Source: JAZDMK01 sp043800975
GTDB taxonomy: Bacteria > Bacteroidota > Bacteroidia > Bacteroidales > JAHJDW01
Assembly: GCA_043800975.1 (NCBI GenBank)
Contig: JAZDMK010000314.1
Location: forward strand, 1 to 8,516
Reading direction: 5' to 3'
DNA: 8,516 nt
Position numbers and translations under genes: made by a program. Every line of letters begins with the position of its first letter. Within the stretch, counting starts at the first letter, position 1. The notes under the pieces are model-generated. The model was not told the origin of the DNA and did no database searches. It saw only the letters and a program-made list of their open reading frames with translations. Positions 1 through 7,053 of this stretch are shown here, in pieces.

Positions 1-854
1 TTCACAATACTGAAGATAAAGACAGCTACTGGTTTCTTGATCCCGACAAATATTCATCATCTGTAACGCTCTTCAATATCGGCGGAGAGAATTCTCTTGT
101 ATTGAAATTTCCGTATTTAAGACGCTCCTATCAATCTAAAAAAAGTGTTACTGTGGTTATTGCTGAAGCTCTACCCAACACGGCCGTACTTGCATTCACG
201 TCGATGATCTTTGCACTGATTGTCGGTGTTACAATCGGAATATTTGCAGCCTTACACCGAAATAAATTCTTCGATCGCTTTTCATTGGTTTCCGCCGTGG
301 CGGGAATGTCGCTGCCTTCGTTTTTTGCTGCTATTCTCGCTGCATGGATATTTGCTTTCCTTTTGGCCGACATCACCGGGTTAAGCATGTATGGAAGTTT
401 ATACGGCGTAGATGATTTCGGCGAAGGTGAATACATGGATTTGCGCAATCTAATTCTTCCCGCTCTTACTTTAGGAATACGCCCTTTGGCCGTGATCATA
501 CAGCTTACACGCAATTCATTGCTGGAAGAATTATCTTCCGATTATGTGCGTACAGCAAAATCAAAAGGACTTTCTACACGTAAGGTTGTTTTGCGTCATG
601 CATTAAAAAACGCCATGAATCCCGTTATCACTACCTTTTCGGGATGGCTTGCGTCACTGCTTGCCGGTGCTGTTTTCATCGAATACATTTTCGACTGGAA
701 AGGAATTGGTGTTGTAATCGTAAACGGTCTCGAGAAATACGACTTCCCAATTGTCATGGGATGCGTTCTGACGGTCTCTGTTATTTTAATAATTATCACT
801 ATTCTTGTTGACATTCTGTATGCATGGCTCGATCCGCGGGTCAGGCTGCAATAA
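1..854 (+). CDS. ABC transporter permease, OppB/DppB family (5'-truncated by window edge)
   Basis: Inner-membrane subunit of a peptide/nickel-type ABC importer (binding-protein-dependent transport permease family). The reading frame is open from base 3 to the TAA at 852-854, giving 283 visible residues. Family members usually have roughly 310-350 residues, so the start and first membrane helix lie upstream. Five hydrophobic segments are visible at about residues 58-83, 95-123, 149-170, 207-229 and 249-274. Between the third and fourth is the cytoplasmic EAA-type loop (residues 181-204, bases 543-614), beginning YVRTAKSKGL and carrying the conserved glycine that contacts the ATPase. The C-terminal DPRVR ending is typical of the family. 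The soluble segment at the window start is probably the periplasmic loop after helix 1, which ends in a family-like stretch (PYLRRSYQSKKSV). The TTG at 102 is internal, not the start. No OppC-type partner or ATPase follows; tpiA begins 12 bases later. Family call is firm; the transported substrate cannot be told. Confidence 0.93.
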   Translation, partial: HNTEDKDSYWFLDPDKYSSSVTLFNIGGENSLVLKFPYLRRSYQSKKSVTVVIAEALPNTAVLAFTSMIFALIVGVTIGIFAALHRNKFFDRFSLVSAVAGMSLPSFFAAILAAWIFAFLLADITGLSMYGSLYGVDDFGEGEYMDLRNLILPALTLGIRPLAVIIQLTRNSLLEELSSDYVRTAKSKGLSTRKVVLRHALKNAMNPVITTFSGWLASLLAGAVFIEYIFDWKGIGVVIVNGLEKYDFPIVMGCVLTVSVILIIITILVDILYAWLDPRVRLQ

Positions 855-866
855 ATATTTTAAATT

Positions 867-1622
867 ATGAGAACAAAAATTGCTGCCGGTAACTGGAAAA
901 TGAACAAAAACCTTGATGAAGGTATCGCTCTCGCACAGGCTATTGCAGAAAGTTTTTCAGGTGATGAAAATAAAAAAACAATTTTATGTACACCCTTTTT
1001 ACACCTGACCGAAGTAAAAAAAATTATCAGCGCAATCCCTCATATTCATTTGGGTGCACAAAACTGTTCCAGCGAAAATGCAGGTGCATTTACCGGTGAA
1101 ATTTCTGCAGGAATGCTTGCTTCTGCTGGCGTGGAATACGTTATCTGCGGGCATTCGGAGCGCCGTGCACAATATTTTGAAACGGATGGAATACTCACAA
1201 AAAAAGTGGATCGCATTCTAGAAAATAAAATGAAAGTTATCTTTTGCTGTGGAGAACTTCTGGCTGAACGAAAAATCGATATTCACTTCAATGTTGTGGA
1301 AAGTCAATTAATAAACGGATTGTTTCATTTGTCGGCTGAAGCAATGAAAAATGTGGTGATTGCCTATGAGCCGGTATGGGCCATTGGAACGGGCGTAACA
1401 GCAACTACGGCTGAAGCACAGGAGATGCATTTTTTTATTCGAGGATTATTAAAAACAAAATACGGAGAAGATATTGCCAGTGCAACGACAATCCTGTACG
1501 GAGGAAGTTGCAACGCTACCAACGCAGCAGAATTATTTTCGCAGCCCGATGTGGATGGCGGCCTTGTTGGCGGTGCATCATTGAAAGCAGACGACTTTTT
1601 GAAAATCATTCAGGCTTTATAG
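867..1622 (+). CDS. tpiA: Triosephosphate isomerase
   Basis: Cytoplasmic glycolytic enzyme that interconverts dihydroxyacetone phosphate and glyceraldehyde 3-phosphate. The 251-residue length is normal for the family. Active-site features are intact: GNWKMN at residues 8-13 (Asn9 and catalytic Lys11), the CGHSERR motif with electrophile His96, and AYEPVWAIGTG with catalytic base Glu168 followed by the phosphate-gripping loop 6. The phosphate-binding YGGS (211-214) and GGLVGGASL (231-239) segments are also present. After the loop-6 hinge the sequence reads VTAT rather than the common KTAT, and the YGGS motif is followed by CNATNA instead of the usual VKPENA; both look like ordinary lineage variation. 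The ATG lies 12 bases after the permease stop and is preceded by AT-rich sequence with no Shine-Dalgarno match, as is usual in Bacteroidota. The start is fixed by the conserved N-terminal strand (MRTKIAAGNWKMN). prmA follows after 21 bases. Confidence 0.98.
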   Translation: MRTKIAAGNWKMNKNLDEGIALAQAIAESFSGDENKKTILCTPFLHLTEVKKIISAIPHIHLGAQNCSSENAGAFTGEISAGMLASAGVEYVICGHSERRAQYFETDGILTKKVDRILENKMKVIFCCGELLAERKIDIHFNVVESQLINGLFHLSAEAMKNVVIAYEPVWAIGTGVTATTAEAQEMHFFIRGLLKTKYGEDIASATTILYGGSCNATNAAELFSQPDVDGGLVGGASLKADDFLKIIQAL

Positions 1623-1643
1623 CATGTAAATTTTATTTAATTA

Positions 1644-2483
1644 ATGGATTATTACGGAATAAAAATAATAGGTCTGACCGACCCGGTTCACAGAGAAGTA
1701 GCAGTAGCATTACTTTCCGAAAAAGGATGCGATAGTTTTGATGAAGCTGAAAACAGTATGACAGCCTACGTTACCGCTGATCTTTACAAGGAAACAATAA
1801 CTGAAAGTGTTAAAACATTTTTTAATGAACAAAGCATCCATCCGGAAATTGTAATTGATTTTTATCCGAGTCAGAACTGGAACGAAGTATGGGAAAAAAA
1901 TTTCGATCCCGTTGTGATCAGTGATGATTGTATTATTTGTGCTCCTTTTCACGAAAACATTCCTGATTGCAAATATAAAATTGTAATCATGCCCCAGATG
2001 TCGTTCGGAACAGGTCATCATGAAACAACTTCACAAATGTGTTCCTTTTTATTGCAGCAAAATTTGCACGATAAAAAAGTTCTCGACATGGGTTGCGGCA
2101 CGGCTGTATTGGCTGTACTTGCTGCAAAGCTGGGCGCTGAAAAAGTAGTTGCCATCGATAATGATGAACAGGCCTGTGAAAATGCCAGAGAAAATATTGA
2201 ACGCAATGGATTGTCCGGAATACCTGTCATTGCAGGTGGCGCAGAAGTACTGAAAGATCAGGAATTTTTTAATTTAATTCTGGCAAACATCAACCGCAAT
2301 GTACTGACCCGCGATATGAATGTCTACGCTGACCATTTGCAGCAAGGCGGAATTTTGGTTGTGAGTGGTTTTTTTATTCAGGAAGAAGATTTATTGAAAT
2401 CCGTTGCTGCACAGAATGGCATGAAATTTATATCTGCTGAAAGTAAAAATAATTGGGCCTGTATGTCGTTTTGTAAGGAGTGA
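1644..2483 (+). CDS. prmA: Ribosomal protein L11 methyltransferase
   Basis: S-adenosylmethionine-dependent enzyme that methylates lysines and the N-terminal amino group of ribosomal protein L11 in the cytoplasm. At 279 residues it is slightly shorter than the roughly 290-300 of Escherichia coli PrmA, as expected for the Bacteroidota form. The N-terminal part (about 1-75) is the L11-recognition domain. A linker follows with the family signature NWNEVWEKNFDPV (78-90), then MSFGTGHHETT (119-129). The Rossmann-like methyltransferase domain begins with VLDMGCGTAVLAV (146-158), the SAM-binding glycine loop; Asp172 in VVAIDND is the acidic residue expected to hold the ribose. NLILANINRNVL (210-221) is the PrmA version of motif IV, and SGFF (241-244) follows the next strand. 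No ribosome-binding sequence is evident before the ATG. The last codons (TGT AAG GAG TGA) contain a Shine-Dalgarno-like AAGGAG that could help translation of the next gene, although it is also simply coding sequence. Confidence 0.95.
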   Translation: MDYYGIKIIGLTDPVHREVAVALLSEKGCDSFDEAENSMTAYVTADLYKETITESVKTFFNEQSIHPEIVIDFYPSQNWNEVWEKNFDPVVISDDCIICAPFHENIPDCKYKIVIMPQMSFGTGHHETTSQMCSFLLQQNLHDKKVLDMGCGTAVLAVLAAKLGAEKVVAIDNDEQACENARENIERNGLSGIPVIAGGAEVLKDQEFFNLILANINRNVLTRDMNVYADHLQQGGILVVSGFFIQEEDLLKSVAAQNGMKFISAESKNNWACMSFCKE

Positions 2484-2503
2484 ATTGTATATTTATCCAC
2501 CGA

Positions 2504-2509
2504 AAAGGA
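2504..2509 (+). promoter_or_regulatory. Shine-Dalgarno-like site supporting the ATG at 2518
   Basis: AAAGGA ends 8 bases before the ATG at 2518, a good spacing. The starts of tpiA, prmA and the Asp-box gene have only AT-rich sequence upstream. A competing AAGGAG at 2475-2480 lies inside the prmA stop region, only 4 bases before a possible TTG start at 2485. Confidence 0.5.
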
Positions 2510-2517
2510 ATAAAAAG

Positions 2518-2583
2518 ATGAGAATAGCAAGATACGCTTTAATACTGACCGTGATGATACTGGCTGGTAAGTCAGCCTTCACA
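2518..2583 (+). other. Signal peptide of the large exported protein
   Basis: Residues 1-22 comprise a basic start (MRIAR), a hydrophobic core (YALILTVMILAG) and KSAFT before Gln23. Cleavage is most likely between Thr22 and Gln23 or after Ala20. No lipobox cysteine is present. Confidence 0.82.
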
Positions 2584-5500
2584 CAGCCGATCAAGGTTTT
2601 TTCCGAAAACCCTATCATGTTTTTCGACGATATGAAAAAATTCATGACCGAAGATGACAAAAAAAAGGGCGGCGATTTAATGGAGAAATTTGAACCTGCC
2701 TGGAATTCTGGCAAGTTCAGTGACGATAAAAAGAAAAAAATCATCAGCATCTCAAACCAGATGCTAAAGAAGAAACTCAAAGCATTTCCGCATTTCAATG
2801 CATACCTTGAAGATCTGATTCTGTTTACAACTTCAAGCCAAAACCCGGAAAGCTTCAATTCGTGGATGACAAGTCTGGAGAAATTAATGCTACGCTCTAC
2901 CAGTACAAAGTTTGTTTCTTATCTGGATATGACGAATTCCCTATTGTCAAAAAATGCAATCTATCATTCGGTTACTACAGAATGGATCGCCGGAAGCAAG
3001 GCTTATACTTTTGAATTTGATACTGTTCCTAAAGTCGTTTTTGCTGCGCCCATGAATTTAAAATGTGTAGTGAAAGATGATAGCGCCGTAATTTACGGAA
3101 CCAAAGGAACGTATTATCCGACTGAAAATATCTGGATAGGCCAGGCTGGCACTGTGAACTGGAAGAAAGCAGGAATTGGTAAAGATACCGTTTGGGCTGA
3201 ATTGAAGATATACAAAATAACGATGAAGTCTAATAACTATGTAGCAGACTCTGTCGTTTTTTACAATAAAAATTTCTTTGCAAAACCTTTGATGGGTAAA
3301 CTTCAGGACAAAGTAATTGATGCCGAAGGTGACCGCGCTACCTATCCTCGTTTTGAATCATATCTAAAGAGAATTCCGATCCCCAATGTATTTCCGGGTG
3401 TTGATTATGAAGGTGGTTTTGAAATGCACGGAGCCAAATTGTATGGCGTGGGTGATAAGAATAACAAAGCTTTCGTAACATTTAAAAGAGACGGGAAACT
3501 ATTTCTACGAACAGTTGCACTGAGTTATCTGATCCGCAAAGACCGCATTTCATCAGAGCAGGCATCAATCACCGTATACTGGGAAAGTGATTCAATCTAT
3601 CATCCCGGATTGAGTTTTAAGTATATGAACGAGAAAAAAGAAGTGTCGCTTATGCGCGGTGATCAGGGTGTTTCTATAAGCCCCTTCTTCGATTCATTTC
3701 ATAAAATTGATATTTATTGCGAAGCATTATACTGGAAAACCAGTGATCCAAAAATGGATTTCACAATGGTCAAAGGAGTTGGCAGCGAAAGTGAAGCATT
3801 CTTCGAATCCGCTTCTTTTTATAATGAAAATCGATACAATACTATTCAGGGAATCGACCAGATTCATCCTTTACAGCAATTGAAACAATATTCTGATAAA
3901 GTAAAATCCCGCACTTTCCCTGTTGCTAAATATGCTGCGTACATTACCATTACTGTTGACCAAACCAAGGCGCTGATGATTAATCTGGCGGCAATGGGAT
4001 TTCTGCATTACAATTCTGATGCGGAATCTATCACACTAAAAGATAAAGCGTTTCATTATCTGAATGCAAAAGACAGAAGAACCGATTATGATGTGATTAA
4101 TTTCCGCTCTGTGGTTAAAAGCCAGAACAACGCAACACTGAGCTTGCTCAATTTCGACCTTGCTATCCAGGGTGTTGATCTGATCAAATTAAGTGACTCT
4201 CATAATGTGTTTATTCAACCAGTCGACAAAAAAATCCTGCTGAAGAAAAACAGAGACTTCGATTTCAGTGGACGCATCTTTGCCGGTTTGTGCGAGTTTT
4301 ATGGAAAGGATTTTAATTTTATTTATGACAATTTTAAAATCAACATGAACAATGTCGACTCGTTTCTGTTTAAAGTAAAACCGTTTAAAGCAACAGAAAA
4401 AGGCGATGAAAAACTGGTTCGTGTAAAAACAATTGTTGAAGGAATTATTGGTGACATTGTCATTGATAAACCAGCCAATAAATCCGGGCTGAAATATTTT
4501 CCGGAATACCCGATTTTTAACAGTAAAAAAGAATCCTACGCATACTACGACAAGCGATGTATTTTCCCGGGTGTTTATAACCGCGAGAATTTCTTTTTCC
4601 AACTTGATCCTTTTTTGCTCGATAGTCTGGATGAATTTAAAACAGAAGGTGTCCACTTTTCAGGCTATTTTGCGTCGGCGGGAATCTTTCCGGATATACA
4701 AGATGCACTTAGTGTGCAGCCCGACTATTCGCTTGGTTTTATCAAGAAAACACCGGAAGCTGGCCTGCCCAACTATGGTGGTAAAGGAACTTATTTCAAC
4801 AGAATTAATCTGAGTAACAATGGCCTTCGCGGTGATGGTGAATTGAAGTACCTTACCTCTATTACAAAATCTCACGACTTCCTTTTCTTCCCCGATTCCA
4901 TGAATACCTATGCGTATTCTTACGAAGTGAAACCCAAAGAGGGATCGCCGGAATACCCCGATGTGAAAGCTGAAGATGTTTATATACACTGGCTGCCACA
5001 GGATAACCTGATGAGTATTTTCAAACGTGAAAAACCATTTGATTTTTATGCAGGCCAAACCAAGATGCACGGAAGACTCGATCTGACGCCCAATTACCTC
5101 GCCGGAAACGGAAGAATGGAATTCCCGAATGCAGATATCGAATCCAAAAAGTTTGTATATAAAAAGACCGTATTCGATGCCGATACTTCTGACTTTAAAA
5201 TGAAGAGTTATGATTTATCGCAATTGTCGCTCATTACGCTGAATTACAAAGCGCATATCGACATGAAAGAAAGAAAAGGTGAATTCAAATCGAATGATGA
5301 AATGTCGCGCATTGAATTCCCCATTAACCAGTACATAGCATTCATGGATATGTTTACATGGTATATGGACAAAGAAGAAATCGATTTGTCATCCACAAAA
5401 CAAAACCTTGTTGTCAACAACAATCCCGGAACAACCGACTATTCTGATCTGAATTTACAAGGTTCGAAGTTTGTTTCTATTCATCCCGCACAGGACTCCT

Positions 5501-6987
5501 TGCGGTTTTATGCGCCTGTAGCGAAATATAGTATTAAAAACAATATCATCTACGCCAAGGATGTGAAGTTTATTAATGTTGCAGATGCAGCGATTATTCC
5601 TCAGGATGGAGTTATCACAGTATTGAAACATGCAGAAATGGAAACACTCGAAAACGCGAAGATTGTTGCCAATACTGCCACACAGTTCCATAACTTCTAC
5701 GATGCAACCGTAAATATTTATGGGCGGAAAAAATTCCTCGCATCGGGATCATGCGATTTCATTGACGAAAATAAGAAAGTGCAGGGTGTGTTCTTTGAGA
5801 AAATTACAGCTGATTCTTCTGCACAAACCTATGCAACTGCAAATATTGACGAGCCAAAGCATTTTATGCTCAGCCCCAATTTTGAATTTTATGGCGGAAC
5901 AAGAATCATCGCCAGCCAGAAGAACTGGACATTCAACGGAAATGCACGCATCGTTCATGGTTGCGCTGATTTAAGAAAGAGCTTTATACAGTTCAAAGCC
6001 AGCATCGATCAGAATGAAATTTACATTCCAATCGCACAGTCAATCAAGGATCCTTTGAATGGTGCCTTGTTTGCAGGCATGTCGCATTCGCGTGACTCTG
6101 GATTAATTTATACTTCTTTCCTTGCCAGAAAGCTTGCTGCCAGCGATGATGATCTTTTCAGTGCATTCGGATTTTTATACTTCGATAAAAGTGCAAAAGA
6201 ATATCGCATTGCTGATACAGCACGAATTAAAGGAAATAAAATTGTTGGAAATTATCTCAGCCTGAACTCCTATTGCGATGCATACGGTGAAGGTAAACTA
6301 ACCATCGACAGCGATCTGGGTCAGGTTAAAATGTCGTCTTGGGGAAATATTCTGAACAAAACAAAAACCCAGAAATCGAAACTGGATTTGCTGATGTCGA
6401 TTGATTTCTTCTTCTCTGAAAAATGCTGGAAAATTATTGAAGATGGTTTTGCCGCTGATATGACTTCTCCGGCAGTGGATATGAACCGCGACACTTACAC
6501 GCGTTCTCTTGCGCTAATACTGGGGCAGGAAGCTGCCGACAAATACATGTCGGAAGTGGGAATGTCGGGTAAAGTAAAAAGATTACCGGAAGCTTTTGAG
6601 CACAACCTTTTTCTGACACAAGTTGCCATGAACTGGAATGCAGAAACACAGTCTTTTGTTTCAGAAGGTTTAATCGGAATCGGAAACGTTAACAAGGTTC
6701 AGTTAAATCGTCAGGTGAATGGATATGTAGAACTGCAAAAGAAAAGAGGCGGTGATGTATTGAATATTTATCTGGAAGATGATGCAAAAAACTGGTATTT
6801 CTTCTCATATAAAAACAATGTAATGATGGTGATCACATCCAATACCGATATCAATACAATCATCAAAGACATGAAACCTGATGATCGCAGACTCAACGTT
6901 GACAAAGGAAAGCCGTATGCATATACATTGGGGACTGATAAGTCGAAAAAAGATTTTCTGATCCGGATGGGTGCTGAACCAAAATAA
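2518..6987 (+). CDS. Very large exported beta-rich protein of unknown function
   Basis: I do not recognise a characterised family; I recall similar uncharacterised Bacteroidota proteins of about 1500 residues, but could not verify this. It has 1489 residues from the ATG chosen here. Residues 1-22 form a signal peptide (MRIARY, hydrophobic core, AGKSAFT before Gln23), so it is exported by Sec. Visible regions: a lysine-rich, probably helical part (about 24-150); beta-rich sequence with YPRFESY (276-282) and DYEGGF (296-301); a winged-helix-like segment (about 450-516); then a long strand-rich stretch (about 520-1300) with a recurring glycine motif; and a mixed C-terminal part with no obvious type 9 secretion sorting domain. 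No lipobox cysteine, later transmembrane helix or catalytic motif stands out. Long strand-rich exported proteins include lipid- or LPS-transport proteins with repeated beta folds; that is only a suggestion. The TTG at 2485 would add 11 residues; the ATG at 2518 is preferred because it has an SD-like AAAGGA 8 bases upstream and opens directly into the signal peptide. It lies 34 bases after prmA and 9 before the Asp-box gene. Confidence 0.85.
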   Translation: MRIARYALILTVMILAGKSAFTQPIKVFSENPIMFFDDMKKFMTEDDKKKGGDLMEKFEPAWNSGKFSDDKKKKIISISNQMLKKKLKAFPHFNAYLEDLILFTTSSQNPESFNSWMTSLEKLMLRSTSTKFVSYLDMTNSLLSKNAIYHSVTTEWIAGSKAYTFEFDTVPKVVFAAPMNLKCVVKDDSAVIYGTKGTYYPTENIWIGQAGTVNWKKAGIGKDTVWAELKIYKITMKSNNYVADSVVFYNKNFFAKPLMGKLQDKVIDAEGDRATYPRFESYLKRIPIPNVFPGVDYEGGFEMHGAKLYGVGDKNNKAFVTFKRDGKLFLRTVALSYLIRKDRISSEQASITVYWESDSIYHPGLSFKYMNEKKEVSLMRGDQGVSISPFFDSFHKIDIYCEALYWKTSDPKMDFTMVKGVGSESEAFFESASFYNENRYNTIQGIDQIHPLQQLKQYSDKVKSRTFPVAKYAAYITITVDQTKALMINLAAMGFLHYNSDAESITLKDKAFHYLNAKDRRTDYDVINFRSVVKSQNNATLSLLNFDLAIQGVDLIKLSDSHNVFIQPVDKKILLKKNRDFDFSGRIFAGLCEFYGKDFNFIYDNFKINMNNVDSFLFKVKPFKATEKGDEKLVRVKTIVEGIIGDIVIDKPANKSGLKYFPEYPIFNSKKESYAYYDKRCIFPGVYNRENFFFQLDPFLLDSLDEFKTEGVHFSGYFASAGIFPDIQDALSVQPDYSLGFIKKTPEAGLPNYGGKGTYFNRINLSNNGLRGDGELKYLTSITKSHDFLFFPDSMNTYAYSYEVKPKEGSPEYPDVKAEDVYIHWLPQDNLMSIFKREKPFDFYAGQTKMHGRLDLTPNYLAGNGRMEFPNADIESKKFVYKKTVFDADTSDFKMKSYDLSQLSLITLNYKAHIDMKERKGEFKSNDEMSRIEFPINQYIAFMDMFTWYMDKEEIDLSSTKQNLVVNNNPGTTDYSDLNLQGSKFVSIHPAQDSLRFYAPVAKYSIKNNIIYAKDVKFINVADAAIIPQDGVITVLKHAEMETLENAKIVANTATQFHNFYDATVNIYGRKKFLASGSCDFIDENKKVQGVFFEKITADSSAQTYATANIDEPKHFMLSPNFEFYGGTRIIASQKNWTFNGNARIVHGCADLRKSFIQFKASIDQNEIYIPIAQSIKDPLNGALFAGMSHSRDSGLIYTSFLARKLAASDDDLFSAFGFLYFDKSAKEYRIADTARIKGNKIVGNYLSLNSYCDAYGEGKLTIDSDLGQVKMSSWGNILNKTKTQKSKLDLLMSIDFFFSEKCWKIIEDGFAADMTSPAVDMNRDTYTRSLALILGQEAADKYMSEVGMSGKVKRLPEAFEHNLFLTQVAMNWNAETQSFVSEGLIGIGNVNKVQLNRQVNGYVELQKKRGGDVLNIYLEDDAKNWYFFSYKNNVMMVITSNTDINTIIKDMKPDDRRLNVDKGKPYAYTLGTDKSKKDFLIRMGAEPK
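3118..6300 (+). repeat. Recurring short glycine motif within the beta-rich parts of the large exported protein
   Basis: A motif of roughly N-x-hydrophobic-x-G-x-G/A-x-hydrophobic recurs. Copies are PTENIWIGQAGTV (201-213), NLSNNGLRGDGEL (764-776), DLTPNYLAGNGRM (855-867), SQKNWTFNGNARI (1133-1145) and NSYCDAYGEGKL (1250-1261). The copies at 764 and 855 align without gaps; the others are looser. This suggests a repeated strand-turn-strand unit, but the spacing is irregular and the motif is short. Confidence 0.45.
3865..4065 (+). other. Winged-helix-like segment inside the large exported protein
   Basis: Residues 450-516 read as a helix (HPLQQLKQYSDK), a second helix (FPVAKYAAYI), a turn, and a recognition-type helix (VDQTKALMINLAAMGFLHY). 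A short hairpin follows (ESITLKDKAF). The hydrophobic spacing and the 'LaxxGFlxyn...itLkdk' ending resemble winged helix-turn-helix domains. This is a judgement from pattern only; in an exported protein the fold would more likely bind protein or ligand than DNA. Confidence 0.4.
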
Positions 6988-6996
6988 TTTTGAAAT

Positions 6997-7053
6997 ATGA
7001 AAAGAATTATTTTCCTGTTTCTTTTTGTAGTTGCTTCGCTGAATATTTCAGCA
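6997..7053 (+). other. Signal peptide of the Asp-box protein
   Basis: Residues 1-19 have a Lys-Arg start, a strongly hydrophobic core (IIFLFLFVVASL) and a small-residue end (ISA) just before Gln20. This is a common Bacteroidota signal peptidase I site pattern (A|Q). There is no cysteine at +1, so it is not a lipoprotein. Confidence 0.9.

Noticed and set aside
102..104. TTG at 102 as the start of the permease gene
   Set aside because: The frame stays open to the window edge and the upstream residues fit the periplasmic loop of the family. Starting here would remove the first membrane helix.
1508..1735. 75-residue + strand frame overlapping the tpiA end and prmA start
   Set aside because: It overlaps two firmly identified genes in another frame and its translation has no protein-like features.
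2484..2517. A terminator or promoter in the 34-base gap after prmA
   Set aside because: There is no stem-loop followed by a T run and no convincing Bacteroidota -33/-7 pair. The gap is explained by a ribosome-binding region.
4189..5070. Long reverse-strand open frames inside the large exported protein gene (4189-4656 and 4660-5070)
   Set aside because: They lie wholly inside a well-supported gene, are rich in Phe, Ile and Lys as expected for antisense of this sequence, and show no motif or start signal.
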